Shown here: one piece after another, positions 16,334-27,240 of the stretch
Layout of the letters: every line of letters begins with the position of its first letter
Position numbering within the stretch: position 1 is the stretch's first letter
Assembly (NCBI GenBank): GCA_964383905.1
Contig: CAYLJO010000007.1
Coordinates: 1-55,828 of the forward strand
From: CAYLJO01 sp964383905
GTDB taxonomy: Bacteria > Acidobacteriota > Blastocatellia > Pyrinomonadales > Pyrinomonadaceae
Length of the DNA stretch: 55,828 nucleotides
Direction: 5' to 3'
The notes under the pieces: model-generated
Told to the model about the DNA's origin: nothing
The model's input: only the letters and a program-made list of their open reading frames with translations
Database searches by the model: none
Translations under genes and position numbers: made by a program

Positions 16334-17704
16334 TTAATTACGGAGCGAATGAATCGGAGCGGGAATGTGTCCGCCGCGCCGGATGAAATCCGCGCAGGAG
16401 AAAGCGCTGACGGGCATGACGGGGGCGCTGCCGAGCAGCCCGCCGAACTCGACCATCTCGCCAACATCTCGCCCGGGCACGGGGATGATGCGTACCGCGG
16501 TGGTCTTGTGGTTCATGACGCCGACGGCCATCTCGTCGGCGATAATTGCCGCAATCGTCTCGGCAGGAGTCGCGCCGGGCACGGCGACCATGTCGATGCC
16601 CACCGAACACACGCTGGTCCAGGCTTCGAGTTTCTCCAGCGTTAAGGCGCCCGCACGCGCTGCTTCGATCATGCCCGCATCTTCCGAGACGGGAATGAAC
16701 GCGCCGCTCATGCCGCCGACCGAACTGCTCGCCATCACGCCGCCCTTCTTGACGGCGTCAGTCAGAAGGGCGAGCGCGGCCGTCGTGCCGTGTGCGCCGG
16801 CGCGTTCAAAGCCCATCGCCTCGATAATTGCCGCGACGGAATCGCCGACCACAGGCGTCGGCGCCAGGCTGAGATCGATGATACCGAATGGCAGGCTGAG
16901 ACGACGCGCCGCCTCGCGCCCGACAAGCTCGCCGGCGCGCGCTAATTTGAAAGAGAGTTTTTTAATGACCCCCGCAAGCTCGTGGAGCGGGAGGTCGCGC
17001 GGCGCGTTGCGTACCGCATGATTGACCACGCCGGGGCCGGACACTCCGACATTGATGACCGCTTCCGGCTCGCCGACGCCGTGAAACGCGCCCGCCATGA
17101 ACGGATTATCTTCGACGGCGTTGGCGAAACAGACAAACTTAGCGCAAGCCAGACCGCTCTGCTCGCGTGTGCGCTCGGCCGCTTCTTTAATCAGGATGCC
17201 GACACGCCTTACTGCGTCCATGTTAATTCCGGCGCGCGTCGTCGCGACATTGACTGATGAACATAAACGCTCGGTCGTCGAAAGGGCTTCGGGAATTGAA
17301 TCGAGAAAATCGCTCCCGGCGCGCGTCAGGCCTTTATGGACTAATGCCGAATAGCCACCGACAAAATCTACGCCGACGGCCCGCGCCGCTTCGTCAATGG
17401 CACGCGCGAGCAAGGAGAAGTCGCCATCTCCACTTCGCGCGCCTTCAGCGATCAGCGAAACGGGTGTGATGGAAACTCTTTTATTGGCAATGCGGATACC
17501 GACTTCGTCGCCAATCTCGTTAACGGTCTCGACGAGGCGCGCCGCCACACGTTGAATTTTCTCGCGCACCCGCTCCGCCATCCTCTCCATCGAGTCGTCG
17601 GCGCAATCGCGCAGGGACAGACCGAGGGTGACCGTGCGTATATCCAGATGCTCCATCTCCGTCATCCGCACGGTCTGCAGGATTTCGGCTTGTGAATATT
17701 CCAT
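16334..17704 (-). CDS. PFL-like UPF0210 (DUF711) family protein
   Basis: The 456-residue protein starts MEYSQAEILQTVRMTEMEHL and matches the UPF0210 family, which has a pyruvate formate-lyase-like fold but no established reaction. Family text includes IRTVTLGLSLRDCADDS, DFVGGYSALVHKG, GINMDAVRRVG, INVGVSGPGVV and MAVGVMNHKTTAVRIIPVPG. ATG 17704 is chosen over a frame opening at 17863, because the upstream part crosses a palindrome and encodes a poor, cysteine-rich sequence. In many bacteria this gene sits next to a small ACT-domain gene, and the partner is present here (18359-18844), with a zinc-ribbon gene between. What is new is the placement of the pair inside a shell-protein cluster. Confidence 0.85.
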   Translation of the reverse strand: MEYSQAEILQTVRMTEMEHLDIRTVTLGLSLRDCADDSMERMAERVREKIQRVAARLVETVNEIGDEVGIRIANKRVSITPVSLIAEGARSGDGDFSLLARAIDEAARAVGVDFVGGYSALVHKGLTRAGSDFLDSIPEALSTTERLCSSVNVATTRAGINMDAVRRVGILIKEAAERTREQSGLACAKFVCFANAVEDNPFMAGAFHGVGEPEAVINVGVSGPGVVNHAVRNAPRDLPLHELAGVIKKLSFKLARAGELVGREAARRLSLPFGIIDLSLAPTPVVGDSVAAIIEAMGFERAGAHGTTAALALLTDAVKKGGVMASSSVGGMSGAFIPVSEDAGMIEAARAGALTLEKLEAWTSVCSVGIDMVAVPGATPAETIAAIIADEMAVGVMNHKTTAVRIIPVPGRDVGEMVEFGGLLGSAPVMPVSAFSCADFIRRGGHIPAPIHSLRN

Positions 17705-17714
17705 AATTAAGTTT

Positions 17715-17750
17715 CGGGCCGCGGGTTTTAAGCTTAAAACCCGCGGCCCG
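17715..17750. repeat. 36-nt perfect palindrome upstream of the UPF0210 gene
   Basis: Bases 17715-17732 and 17733-17750 are exact reverse complements (CGGGCCGCGGGTTTTAAG and its complement). It ends 11 nt before the UPF0210 start codon and lies between two genes of the same strand, so it could end the upstream transcript or mask the start site. It has no loop and only a weak T-run. Confidence 0.7.
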
Positions 17751-17762
17751 GGACCGATTTTT

Positions 17763-18269
17763 CTACCCGAGGAGTTTACTAAAAAAGAGCAAGGCGACGA
17801 AAACAAGAAAGAGCAGAATAGCGACGAGTACAAAACGCACGCTCGGGTCATATGTCGCTTCATCCAGAATGGCGCTTGAAGCCTGGCGTAATTTTTCGAC
17901 CCGGGGTGCTACATTCTCTTCGATAGCGTTGCGTGCTGCTGCCGCCACGCCCTGCTGCTTCGCACGCGCCCCATCTCCGGCGACCCGATGATCGGCGGCG
18001 ACTTCCCCGCGTGAACGGTTCGCTGGGGTCAAACGCGGATTACTGGCGGATGTGGCTCCGGAAGCGGGTTCGCTTGTCTTCGCTGCCGGCGTCGTGGTGC
18101 GGGCGTTCAACTCGCCATCCAATCTCTTGAGCTCGTTCTCAGGAATTTTGACCGGCTTATTCGGCGCAGCACTCTGGAGTGGACTCCCGCAATTAGCGCA
18201 AAAAGCCGCGGGCGGGCGAAAAGCCGCCCCGCATTGTGGGCACCGACGTAAAATCTCTGGTTCAGGCAT
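17763..18269 (-). CDS. Zinc-ribbon protein with C-terminal membrane anchor
   Basis: The N-terminus has a zinc ribbon of two CxxC pairs (RRCPQCGAAF at 9-14 and FCANCGSPL at 24-29). A long Ala/Thr/Arg-rich linker (about 35-130) follows, and then a single C-terminal hydrophobic helix (VRFVLVAILLFLVFVALLFF, about 143-165), so it should be a tail-anchored membrane protein. The family is a common, poorly understood 'double zinc ribbon plus TM' type. It sits between the ACT-domain gene and the UPF0210 gene on the same strand. Whether it belongs to the microcompartment function or is a passenger cannot be told. Confidence 0.7.
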   Translation of the reverse strand: MPEPEILRRCPQCGAAFRPPAAFCANCGSPLQSAAPNKPVKIPENELKRLDGELNARTTTPAAKTSEPASGATSASNPRLTPANRSRGEVAADHRVAGDGARAKQQGVAAAARNAIEENVAPRVEKLRQASSAILDEATYDPSVRFVLVAILLFLVFVALLFFSKLLG

Positions 18270-18275
18270 ATGAGA

Positions 18276-18349
18276 ATTTTTGACCGGCGATTGCCGGTCA
18301 GCGATTTTGTTATCTAAAATATCGGAACGAAAATCGCCGGCCTAAAAAT
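18276..18349. repeat. Imperfect inverted repeat between ACT and zinc-ribbon genes
   Basis: ATTTTTGACCGGCGATT (18276-18292) pairs with AATCGCCGGCCTAAAAAT (18332-18349) with small mismatches. A second, inner hairpin is formed by GACCGGC and GCCGGTC (18282-18288, 18293-18299). It fills the 89-nt gap between the two genes and may act as an attenuator or terminator, but no clear U-tract follows on either strand. Confidence 0.45.
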
Positions 18350-18358
18350 CGTAAACCC

Positions 18359-18844
18359 CTATATTCTGTGCATCGCGTTGAACAGGTCTTCTCGTTGCGC
18401 GTAGATGCGCACACCGAGCCGGTCACCTTCCCTCCGGAAGCGCTCTTTTAGCTCGGTGGCAGACTCGCGCGAGCGCGAGATGTTGGCGATCAGCACCATC
18501 GCGAACTTGCCTTGCACGACCGTTTGATTGATATCAATAATGCTGCACTCAGCTTCGGCCAGAACCTGCGCGACGGCGGCGACGATCCCGGGGCGGTCAA
18601 CACCAAACACCGAGACGACCAAACGATTTGTAGAGTCTTCAACGCTCGCCTCAGGGCCAACGGCGCTCGCGGCTCTGCCCTCGCTTCCCGCTCTCCTAAC
18701 ACCCTGGCCGTTTGTCGCCAACACAGGTTCAATCGCGCGGTAAACGTCTGTGACTAATTGCTCCACGGTCTGCTCATCGGCCCCGGTGCCGAGGCGGCCG
18801 TAAACGGCCTGCGTGATCCGGTAGATCAACTCTTCGTCAGCCAT
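18359..18844 (-). CDS. ACT-domain protein with targeting-peptide-like N-terminal helices
   Basis: The C-terminal half (about residues 72-161) is an ACT domain of the UPF0237/GcvR-like type: NRLVVSVFGVDRPGIVAAVA, then ECSIIDINQTVVQGKFAMVL and the ELKERFRREGDRLGVRI helix. ACT domains usually bind small molecules such as amino acids. Stand-alone versions of about 90 residues are typical, so the extra N-terminal 70 residues are unusual. That region has two short amphipathic helices (EELIYRITQAVYGRLG and VEQLVTDVYRAIEPV) that resemble encapsulation peptides of microcompartment cargo, followed by a Gly/Ala-rich linker. Its usual partner, a UPF0210 protein, is two genes downstream. There is no Shine-Dalgarno; a heptad repeat abuts the start. 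Confidence 0.8.
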   Translation of the reverse strand: MADEELIYRITQAVYGRLGTGADEQTVEQLVTDVYRAIEPVLATNGQGVRRAGSEGRAASAVGPEASVEDSTNRLVVSVFGVDRPGIVAAVAQVLAEAECSIIDINQTVVQGKFAMVLIANISRSRESATELKERFRREGDRLGVRIYAQREDLFNAMHRI

Positions 18845-18847
18845 TTT

Positions 18848-18908
18848 TCGCGATCAATAATCAGCAGTCAGTAATCGGTCGTTCAGCTTTGCCCGGCTAC
18901 TCGTCACC
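18848..18908. repeat. Heptad-register repeat, AATCAGT family
   Basis: Seven-nt steps (CAATAAT, CAGCAGT, CAGTAAT, CGGTCGT, TCAGCTT, TGCCCGG, CTACTCG, TCACCGA, CTACTTT) fill the whole gap between the EutN-like gene stop and the ACT gene start. It leaves no recognisable ribosome binding site for the ACT gene. Confidence 0.6.
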
Positions 18909-18910
18909 GA

Positions 18911-19249
18911 CTACTTTTCAGGTCTCCCGTTACCGCTCGCCCTCAACTCGCGCGCCGCTTCACGGGCCTCTTCGGATTCCGTGTCCTGCAAATCCATGCG
19001 GTCAACGATGCCGACCACAGCGGCTTCAATCGCCATCTCTTGATTACCGATCGCCGTGCGAGCCGCTTTGCCGTAGGCGCACATCACCACCTCCCCGACC
19101 CCCGCCCCCAGACGGTCCGCCACGACGACGATGTTTTTCGTCGGCTCTTTGTCCAGATCATACGGGTGGACGATTAAAAAACGGACGCCCTCAAGATCGG
19201 GCGTCTTTTTAGTCGACCAGACCGTGCCAACGACTTTGCCAAGAAACAT
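18911..19249 (-). CDS. BMC-P vertex protein (EutN/CcmL family)
   Basis: The 112-residue protein matches the pentameric vertex proteins that close the corners of bacterial microcompartments: MFLGKVVGTVWSTKKTPDLE, then FLIVHPYDLDKE, VVVADRLGAGVGEVVMCAYG, and IGNQEMAIEAAVVGIVDR. The beta-barrel domain ends near residue 90, and the last 20 residues are charged and probably disordered. It is located between the aldehyde dehydrogenase and the ACT-domain gene. Together with the BMC-H genes this is enough in principle to close a shell. No Shine-Dalgarno is seen; a heptad repeat ends just before the ATG. Confidence 0.92.
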   Translation of the reverse strand: MFLGKVVGTVWSTKKTPDLEGVRFLIVHPYDLDKEPTKNIVVVADRLGAGVGEVVMCAYGKAARTAIGNQEMAIEAAVVGIVDRMDLQDTESEEAREAARELRASGNGRPEK

Positions 19250-19349
19250 AAAATAGTAATCGGTAGTCAGCGATTAGTAACCGGTAGAAATAATATGCAT
19301 ACCCGTCAGCGATTCACAGTAGGTAGCTTTTACTGAATACTGACTACTT
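19250..19349. repeat. Heptad-register repeat, AATCAGT family (inverted arms)
   Basis: Seven-mers such as AGTAATC, GGTAGTC, AGCGATT and AGTAACC on the left, and ACTGAAT, ACTGACT-type units on the right, fill the full 100-nt gap between the aldehyde dehydrogenase stop and the EutN-like start. The two ends are roughly reverse-complementary. Confidence 0.6.
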
Positions 19350-21272
<1,923 letters not shown>

Positions 21273-21334
21273 GATGAAACCTCCCCGACCGGTGAGAGGT
21301 GACAAGATACAAGCAGCATCTTCTTGTCACTTAC

Positions 21335-21736
21335 TCACTTCGCCCTCTCCTTATTATTCTCTCTCGCGCCGGACGGAAGTGTGCGTCCTTGCTCGCCTTC
21401 CCCGAGTTGCCCACGCCCGCCTCCCTGCAGCGCACGTTCGTCGGGGCTATAGCCGATGCGACCGTTGCGCGGCAGCACGCGCTCGACCTCCACGTGCGGG
21501 CGGGGGATGACGTGCACACTAATCAATTCTCCGACGCGACGCGCGGCGGCGGCCCCGGCGTCCGTCGCCGCTTTGACCGCGCCGACATCACCACGCACAA
21601 AGATCGTGACGTAACCTGCGCCGATATATTCTTTCCCTAAAAGTTGTACGTTGGCGGCCTTGACCATTGCGTCGGCGGCTTCAACGGCGCCGACAAAACC
21701 TTTGGTTTCGACCATTCCGAGTGCTTCGAGAGGCAT
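21335..21736 (-). CDS. BMC-H shell protein (PduA/EutM/CcmK family)
   Basis: The protein has a complete single BMC domain in the first 90 residues: LEALGMVETKGFVGAVEAAD, ANVQLLGKEYIGAGYVTIFV, GDVGAVKAATDAGAAAARRV, and ELISVHVIPRPHVEVERVLP. These form the hexamers that tile microcompartment facets. The pore-loop equivalent (GDVG) is small. A charged, Gly-rich tail of about 40 residues follows. ATG 21736 has a strong GAGGAGGAG Shine-Dalgarno 5 nt upstream. It is the first gene of the minus-strand microcompartment cluster and is the intact partner of the frameshifted paralogue at 15924-16246. Confidence 0.94.
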   Translation of the reverse strand: MPLEALGMVETKGFVGAVEAADAMVKAANVQLLGKEYIGAGYVTIFVRGDVGAVKAATDAGAAAARRVGELISVHVIPRPHVEVERVLPRNGRIGYSPDERALQGGGRGQLGEGEQGRTLPSGARENNKERAK

Positions 21737-21862
21737 CTGCTCTCCTCCTCATTTTCAGGTTGTAAAAGTTAACAGCGAGTAGCTTGGCTTTCTAAACACA
21801 CCAACGTAGCACCGTGGGCGTGAAGAATCAAGAGACGCGCATCCTTTTGAGCCGACGAAGGT

Positions 21863-21892
21863 TTGACAACGTTTACTGGCGCACGCTATAGT
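21863..21892 (+). promoter_or_regulatory. Sigma-70 promoter for rodZ-like gene
   Basis: TTGACA (21863-21868) and TATAGT (21887-21892) are separated by 18 nt on the plus strand, close to the consensus. The transcript would have a leader of about 145 nt before the RodZ-like start. It lies in the region divergent to the microcompartment operon. Confidence 0.6.
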
Positions 21893-22045
21893 GCGAGCCA
21901 ACGGCACGCGGGCATTATATACATGATGGAAGAGGGGTCGGTGGCCCAACAGTAAACCGGGCGGCGGAGTACCTCTTCAGAGTGTTGGCCCCGTGAATTT
22001 GCACCTCCTAAGCCAGAATCCCGGAGGGCAGGCGCGGATTTGGTG

Positions 22046-22828
22046 ATGGCAACGTCTTTTGGAGAACAACTGCGGCTCGCACGCGAGGCGCGTGGCATTT
22101 CTTTACGCGAAATCTCCGAACAGACGCGCATCTCGATGCGCTATCTTGAGGCCATCGAAGCGGACGATTACAAGCGCCTGCCCGGCGGCATCTTTAATCG
22201 AAGCTTTATTAAGGCCTACGCCAGGCAGATCGGCTTCGATGAAAAAGAGGCCATTGAAGCCTATACGCGGACGGCGCGTGAGAAGGGCGAAGTACCGGAT
22301 GATGTGGTTTCCACACCCTATCAGCCGCGCGTCTATACTGACCCCGGCTCGACGCGTTCACCCTTTGTTACGCTGCTCCTGTCGATCCTAATACTTGCCA
22401 TTCTGTCGCTGAGCGTTTACGCCGCGCTGCATTGGTATCAGCGACGTTCGGCGGGCCGCACAAATGGTGGCGCGGCCGCACCGGCCGTGCCGACGACCAC
22501 GCAGACTGTCAACCCGGTCAGTACGCCGGCGAGTTCTCCAATGGCCGCCCCGGCCGGTTTAGACATTCAGGTCAAGGCGCTTGATAAGGTCTGGTTGAGA
22601 GCCTACGTTGATAACGCGGTGAAAGCCGCATTTGAGGGGAGCCTGGAGCTGGATCAGACCAAAGAATTCAAGCCCGAACGACGGTTGCGGATTCAGCTCT
22701 CGAAGATCAAAGTAAATGCACTGGATGTGACTATTAACGGTCGTACGGCGAAAGTGCCTGCCGACATGAAAGGCAATCTCGCCGAGATGGACATTACGAA
22801 GGACGATTACGCCAAGTTCTTACAGTAG
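22046..22828 (+). CDS. rodZ: RodZ-like protein: HTH domain, membrane helix, DUF4115
   Basis: The 260-residue protein has a cytoplasmic Cro/C1-type helix-turn-helix domain (residues 3-75: FGEQLRLAREARGISLREIS, GIFNRSFIKAYARQIGFDE). It has one membrane helix (about 107-129: FVTLLLSILILAILSLSVYA). A Thr/Pro-rich linker and a C-terminal DUF4115 beta-sheet domain (about 172-260: LDIQVKALDKVWLRAYVD) follow. This is the layout of RodZ, which links MreB filaments to the membrane and cell shape. The start could be TTG 22040, GTG 22043 or ATG 22046; GGAGGG lies at 22023-22028, which is far for ATG but acceptable for TTG. Confidence 0.85.
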   Translation: MATSFGEQLRLAREARGISLREISEQTRISMRYLEAIEADDYKRLPGGIFNRSFIKAYARQIGFDEKEAIEAYTRTAREKGEVPDDVVSTPYQPRVYTDPGSTRSPFVTLLLSILILAILSLSVYAALHWYQRRSAGRTNGGAAAPAVPTTTQTVNPVSTPASSPMAAPAGLDIQVKALDKVWLRAYVDNAVKAAFEGSLELDQTKEFKPERRLRIQLSKIKVNALDVTINGRTAKVPADMKGNLAEMDITKDDYAKFLQ

Positions 22829-22923
22829 ATTTCGGACAGCCAGACCGGTTGCGCTCAATATGCGCAGCACGAATGTGTGCCTCGCGTTTGTCTGTCCCGA
22901 ACCGATCTGCATTTTTCGTTTAC

Positions 22924-22956
22924 CTGCCCGCCTCAAACCGCGGGCAGTTCTATTTT
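22924..22956 (+). terminator. Rho-independent terminator after rodZ-like gene
   Basis: CTGCCCGC (22924-22931) pairs with GCGGGCAG (22940-22947) around an 8-nt loop and is followed by TTCTATTTTA. It lies 95 nt after the RodZ-like stop and separates it from guaB. Confidence 0.75.
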
Positions 22957-23050
22957 ATATTACGGGCGTATATTTTGGACTCTTAATTCATATTCGTGAT
23001 TCTCATCCGCTTATATCAAAATCTGCGCAAGGAATAGGACACGAGGCATC

Positions 23051-24517
<1,467 letters not shown>

Positions 24518-24974
24518 GCGCAACTCAAAATTCCAGAAGCGGCGAGTAGCCTGCGGCGGAGGCGATTTTTACACCAGCTATTGAACCGGACGATATGAAG
24601 GCAATGGCGCGCAGTCGAAGCTTATTTTCCTGCTAATTCGCCCCAGCCTCTTTGAGTAGCCTGACTACTTCGGCGCGACTCTGCGCCGTTGCGCGCAACC
24701 AGCAGGACGAGAATCATTGACTTCATTGTAAGTACCTTCATTCGGCCCAGACTGTTCGCCCTGATCGCAGTCTCGCGTTATACGTGCCTGCATCTCTTAA
24801 TAATCAGGACTAAAGCTACAGCGATTCCCATACCACGGGCGGGTCTACCCCCAGTGCTATTAATTGTGTAATGTTGTGCCTGGCAAGCGGTGGCGCTGCG
24901 CATGAATTATCAGACAGGTGTCAGATGAAGTATGCGTAAGTTAGTTCGAAGCGACATCTCTTCCTGCTTCACTA
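24518..24974. other. Intergenic region between guaB and the IS element
   Basis: The 457 bases contain only short frames (for example 60 codons at 24689-24871) with no recognisable product or ribosome binding site. There is no obvious terminator after guaB and no structured RNA that I recognise. The final TA at 24973-24974 is the left target-site copy of the IS. Confidence 0.4.
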
Positions 24975-26191
24975 AATCAGTCCTTACAAGGTTGGTACAC
25001 TCATGCAGCCTTTAGTTTCTGCTCAGCGGATAACGCGGCGACCGCCGCATCCACCTCTGGCGTATAATAAATGCTTGAGAGTTGATACGGCCACGGCCCA
25101 TTACTCTTGAGATGCCACTTAACGTCTCCCACCAGATCAGCAATCCGCGTCCGTTGGTGATTGCGCGTGCATTTATCATGCACATCACCAAATGCTCTCT
25201 CCATCGGGTTCGCACGTGGACAATAGCTCGGCAACCAGACAATCGCGAAACGCGGATGATTGGCAAGCCACTCCACAACTGCTTTCGCTTGATGAATCCG
25301 ATAGTTATCCGCGACCAGGTAAATCTTCGTGGCGGCCAGGAATTGGCGGTCGATGGCCTTCAGCAGATCGATGAAGAGCCAGCGGTTCTGGCGTTCTCCG
25401 ATGACGTATGTGATCTTACCCGTCAGGTAGTTGAGCGCTCCGGCCAAGTAGCGCTTCTGATTCGTGCCAGGTGTCATAAGCTCAGTCTACCTACCCCGCA
25501 GCATCCATTCATAACCGATCTTGGGCAGCAGGTGGATATCCAACTCGTCGCTGAACAATACCAGCGAAGATGTGCGCAAATGCTCGATGATGTGGCGGAT
25601 GCGGGCCAGTTTGCTGACGCGCTCCGGGTCGGAGTCTTGTGCCACATGGCGCGCTCGCTTCCAGACATCACCCAGATTATGTAACCAGCGGCGGATCTTC
25701 TCCGGCGAGACCGCGACTCCACGCCGGGCAAACAATTCGGCCGCGAGCGCGGAGCAACTCCACCGGGTGCGGCACCAGCCGAAGGCGCACGGCGCATACT
25801 TGAGTATGGAAAGCAGCGAGCGTTGGAGGGAAGCAATGTAGTGCCTGCTGATGCCTGGGTGCTCCACTTCATCAGCGGTCGTGTTAGCGATGGGGATCTC
25901 GCCGCGGCCATAGGCTGCCACGGCCCGGTAGACGCTCGATCGGGAGCAGAAGAGAAAGGCGGCGATCTCAGAAGGCGTGCGGCCAACTGCACAGAGCAGC
26001 AGGATGTGGAGCGCGAGCAGATAACCAAAGCGGGCCTGACGAAGTTCAGCTAACATCTGTTGTTGCAGGTCAGAAGGTATTTCGATTATGGTTTTTCCTG
26101 GCACAGGCAGTAGACCTCTGAAGATGGTTTGTCGAGCAACAACCGATTTATCAGAAGTGGATGGTCTGTGCCAAGTTCATGTGGACTGATT
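24975..26191. mobile_element. IS630-family insertion sequence (about 1217 bp)
   Basis: The ends are inverted: AATCAGTCC (24975-24983) matches GGACTGATT (26183-26191). Further inward there are interrupted matches (TTGG and ACA on both sides), giving an imperfect repeat of about 28 bp. TA dinucleotides flank both ends (24973-24974 and 26192-26193), the target duplication expected of IS630/Tc1 elements. The only gene inside is the broken transposase. The right end lies about 60 bp before the start of the lipid kinase gene. Confidence 0.85.
25001..26104 (-). pseudogene. IS630-type transposase interrupted by an in-frame amber codon
   Basis: A 205-codon N-terminal part (MPGKTIIEIPSDLQQQMLAE, a winged HTH with TPSEIAAFLFCSRSSVYRAV, and the first DDE segment LVLFSDELDIHLLPKIGYEW) ends at TAG 25487-25489. 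The same frame continues after the stop with TEL and then MTPGTNQKRYLAGALN, the second catalytic segment IYLVADNYRIHQAKAV, and WLPSYCPRANPMERAF. The two halves together give a normal IS630 transposase of about 367 residues, so the simplest view is a CAG-to-TAG change in an otherwise intact gene. Transposition would need readthrough or help from another copy. Confidence 0.85.
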
Positions 26192-26253
26192 TAGACTCGC
26201 GCCTACTCAAACCGGGGCGGCACCGGGCTTGCCATAGACCCAGCGTGTTGACG

Positions 26254-27195
26254 ATGAAAAAGCGCACAGCGATTTTGATCTCCAATCCGCATGCCGGGCG
26301 CGGCGGCGCGCACCGCGCCATTGAGGTCGCGCGATTTCGTGACCTTCTTAAAGCCCACGGCGTTGACGTTGAGTTGAGAAATACAGATTGCCCCGGCGAT
26401 GCGGCACTAACGGCTGAGTGTGCGGCGAGAGATGGCGTGCGAGAAGTGATCGTTTCCGGCGGCGACGGGACGATTAATGAAGCATTGCAGGGTCTGGTGG
26501 GGACCGGTGTCCGGCTCGCCGTCTGGCCACGCGGGACGGCCAATGTTTTGGCCCGCGAACTCGCCCTCCCTCTTGATCCGAACCTTGCGGCTGAAGTGAT
26601 CGCGCGCGGAAAGTCTCGTCGCATCCATATCGGGTGTGCGATTGCTGAAAAGACGGGCGTGAAGCGTTATTTTTTCCTGATGGCGGGAATAGGACTTGAT
26701 GCCTCAATCGTGCGGCGTGTGCGCCCGCGTCTCAAGCGACGTGTGGGGGAAGCGGCGTTCTGGTATTCAGGACTCGGGCATCTCGCAAGCTGGCGACCCG
26801 TACCGTTTAGTGTCGAAGCGAACGGGGCCATCCTTCCGGCGACCTTCGCCGCTATCGGCAAGGCGGCACATTACGGCGGCAACCTCTCGATCACTCCAAA
26901 CGCCCGGCTCGACCGGCCCGAGTTCGAGATATGCGTTGTCTGCTCATACAGTAGGCTGCGCTACCTTCGCCTGCTCTCGCAAGCGATGCGCGGGGGTCTG
27001 ACAAAAAGCACCCCGGACGTTCATTTTATTCGCGCGCCGTGCGCGCGCGCCGTTGGCGATGCGCTCGTGCAGGCTGATGGGGAGCTGGTCGGCCAACTCC
27101 CCATGACATTCGAGATCGCCCCCTACTCCATCGAAATCATTGCACCGCAACGAAATTACGAACTATCAACGATGAATGATGAATTAAAAGTATGA
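26254..27195 (+). CDS. Diacylglycerol/lipid kinase family protein (YegS/DagK-like)
   Basis: The 313-residue protein carries the diacylglycerol kinase catalytic domain: KKRTAILISNPHAGRGGAHR at the start, the nucleotide loop VIVSGGDGTINEALQG (GGDGT motif), and VWPRGTANVLARELALP. The C-terminal beta-sandwich follows (HYGGNLSITPNARLDRPEFE). Such enzymes phosphorylate diacylglycerol or a related lipid or sphingoid base. ATG 26254 gives a normal N-terminus; the frame from 26161 starts inside the IS end and adds 31 unrelated residues. The insertion sequence ends 62 nt upstream and has probably displaced the native promoter. The last residues (NYELSTMNDELKV) are encoded by a heptad repeat. Confidence 0.88.
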   Translation: MKKRTAILISNPHAGRGGAHRAIEVARFRDLLKAHGVDVELRNTDCPGDAALTAECAARDGVREVIVSGGDGTINEALQGLVGTGVRLAVWPRGTANVLARELALPLDPNLAAEVIARGKSRRIHIGCAIAEKTGVKRYFFLMAGIGLDASIVRRVRPRLKRRVGEAAFWYSGLGHLASWRPVPFSVEANGAILPATFAAIGKAAHYGGNLSITPNARLDRPEFEICVVCSYSRLRYLRLLSQAMRGGLTKSTPDVHFIRAPCARAVGDALVQADGELVGQLPMTFEIAPYSIEIIAPQRNYELSTMNDELKV

Positions 27196-27240
27196 GGACT
27201 TGGTTTTCTATTCATAGTTCCGCATTCCTACTTCATAAGT
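27152..27240. repeat. Heptad-register repeat, ATGAACT family, partly coding
   Basis: Seven-nt steps (ACGAACT, ATCAACG, ATGAATG, ATGAATT, AAAAGTA, TGAGGAC, then TCTATTC, ATAGTTC, CGCATTC, CTACTTC) form roughly inverted halves. The left half encodes the last residues of the lipid kinase. The right half reaches the stop codon of the M61 peptidase gene on the other strand. Confidence 0.6.

Noticed and set aside
17705..17863. 53-residue N-terminal extension of the UPF0210 protein
   Set aside because: It runs through the perfect palindrome and the end of the zinc-ribbon gene and is Cys/Ser/Phe-rich; the family starts at MEYSQAEIL.
22840..23050. Riboswitch upstream of guaB
   Set aside because: The only structure seen is a simple terminator hairpin belonging to the preceding gene; no purine-riboswitch-like core was recognised.
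24689..24871. 60-codon frame between guaB and the IS
   Set aside because: No start signal and no recognisable protein text.
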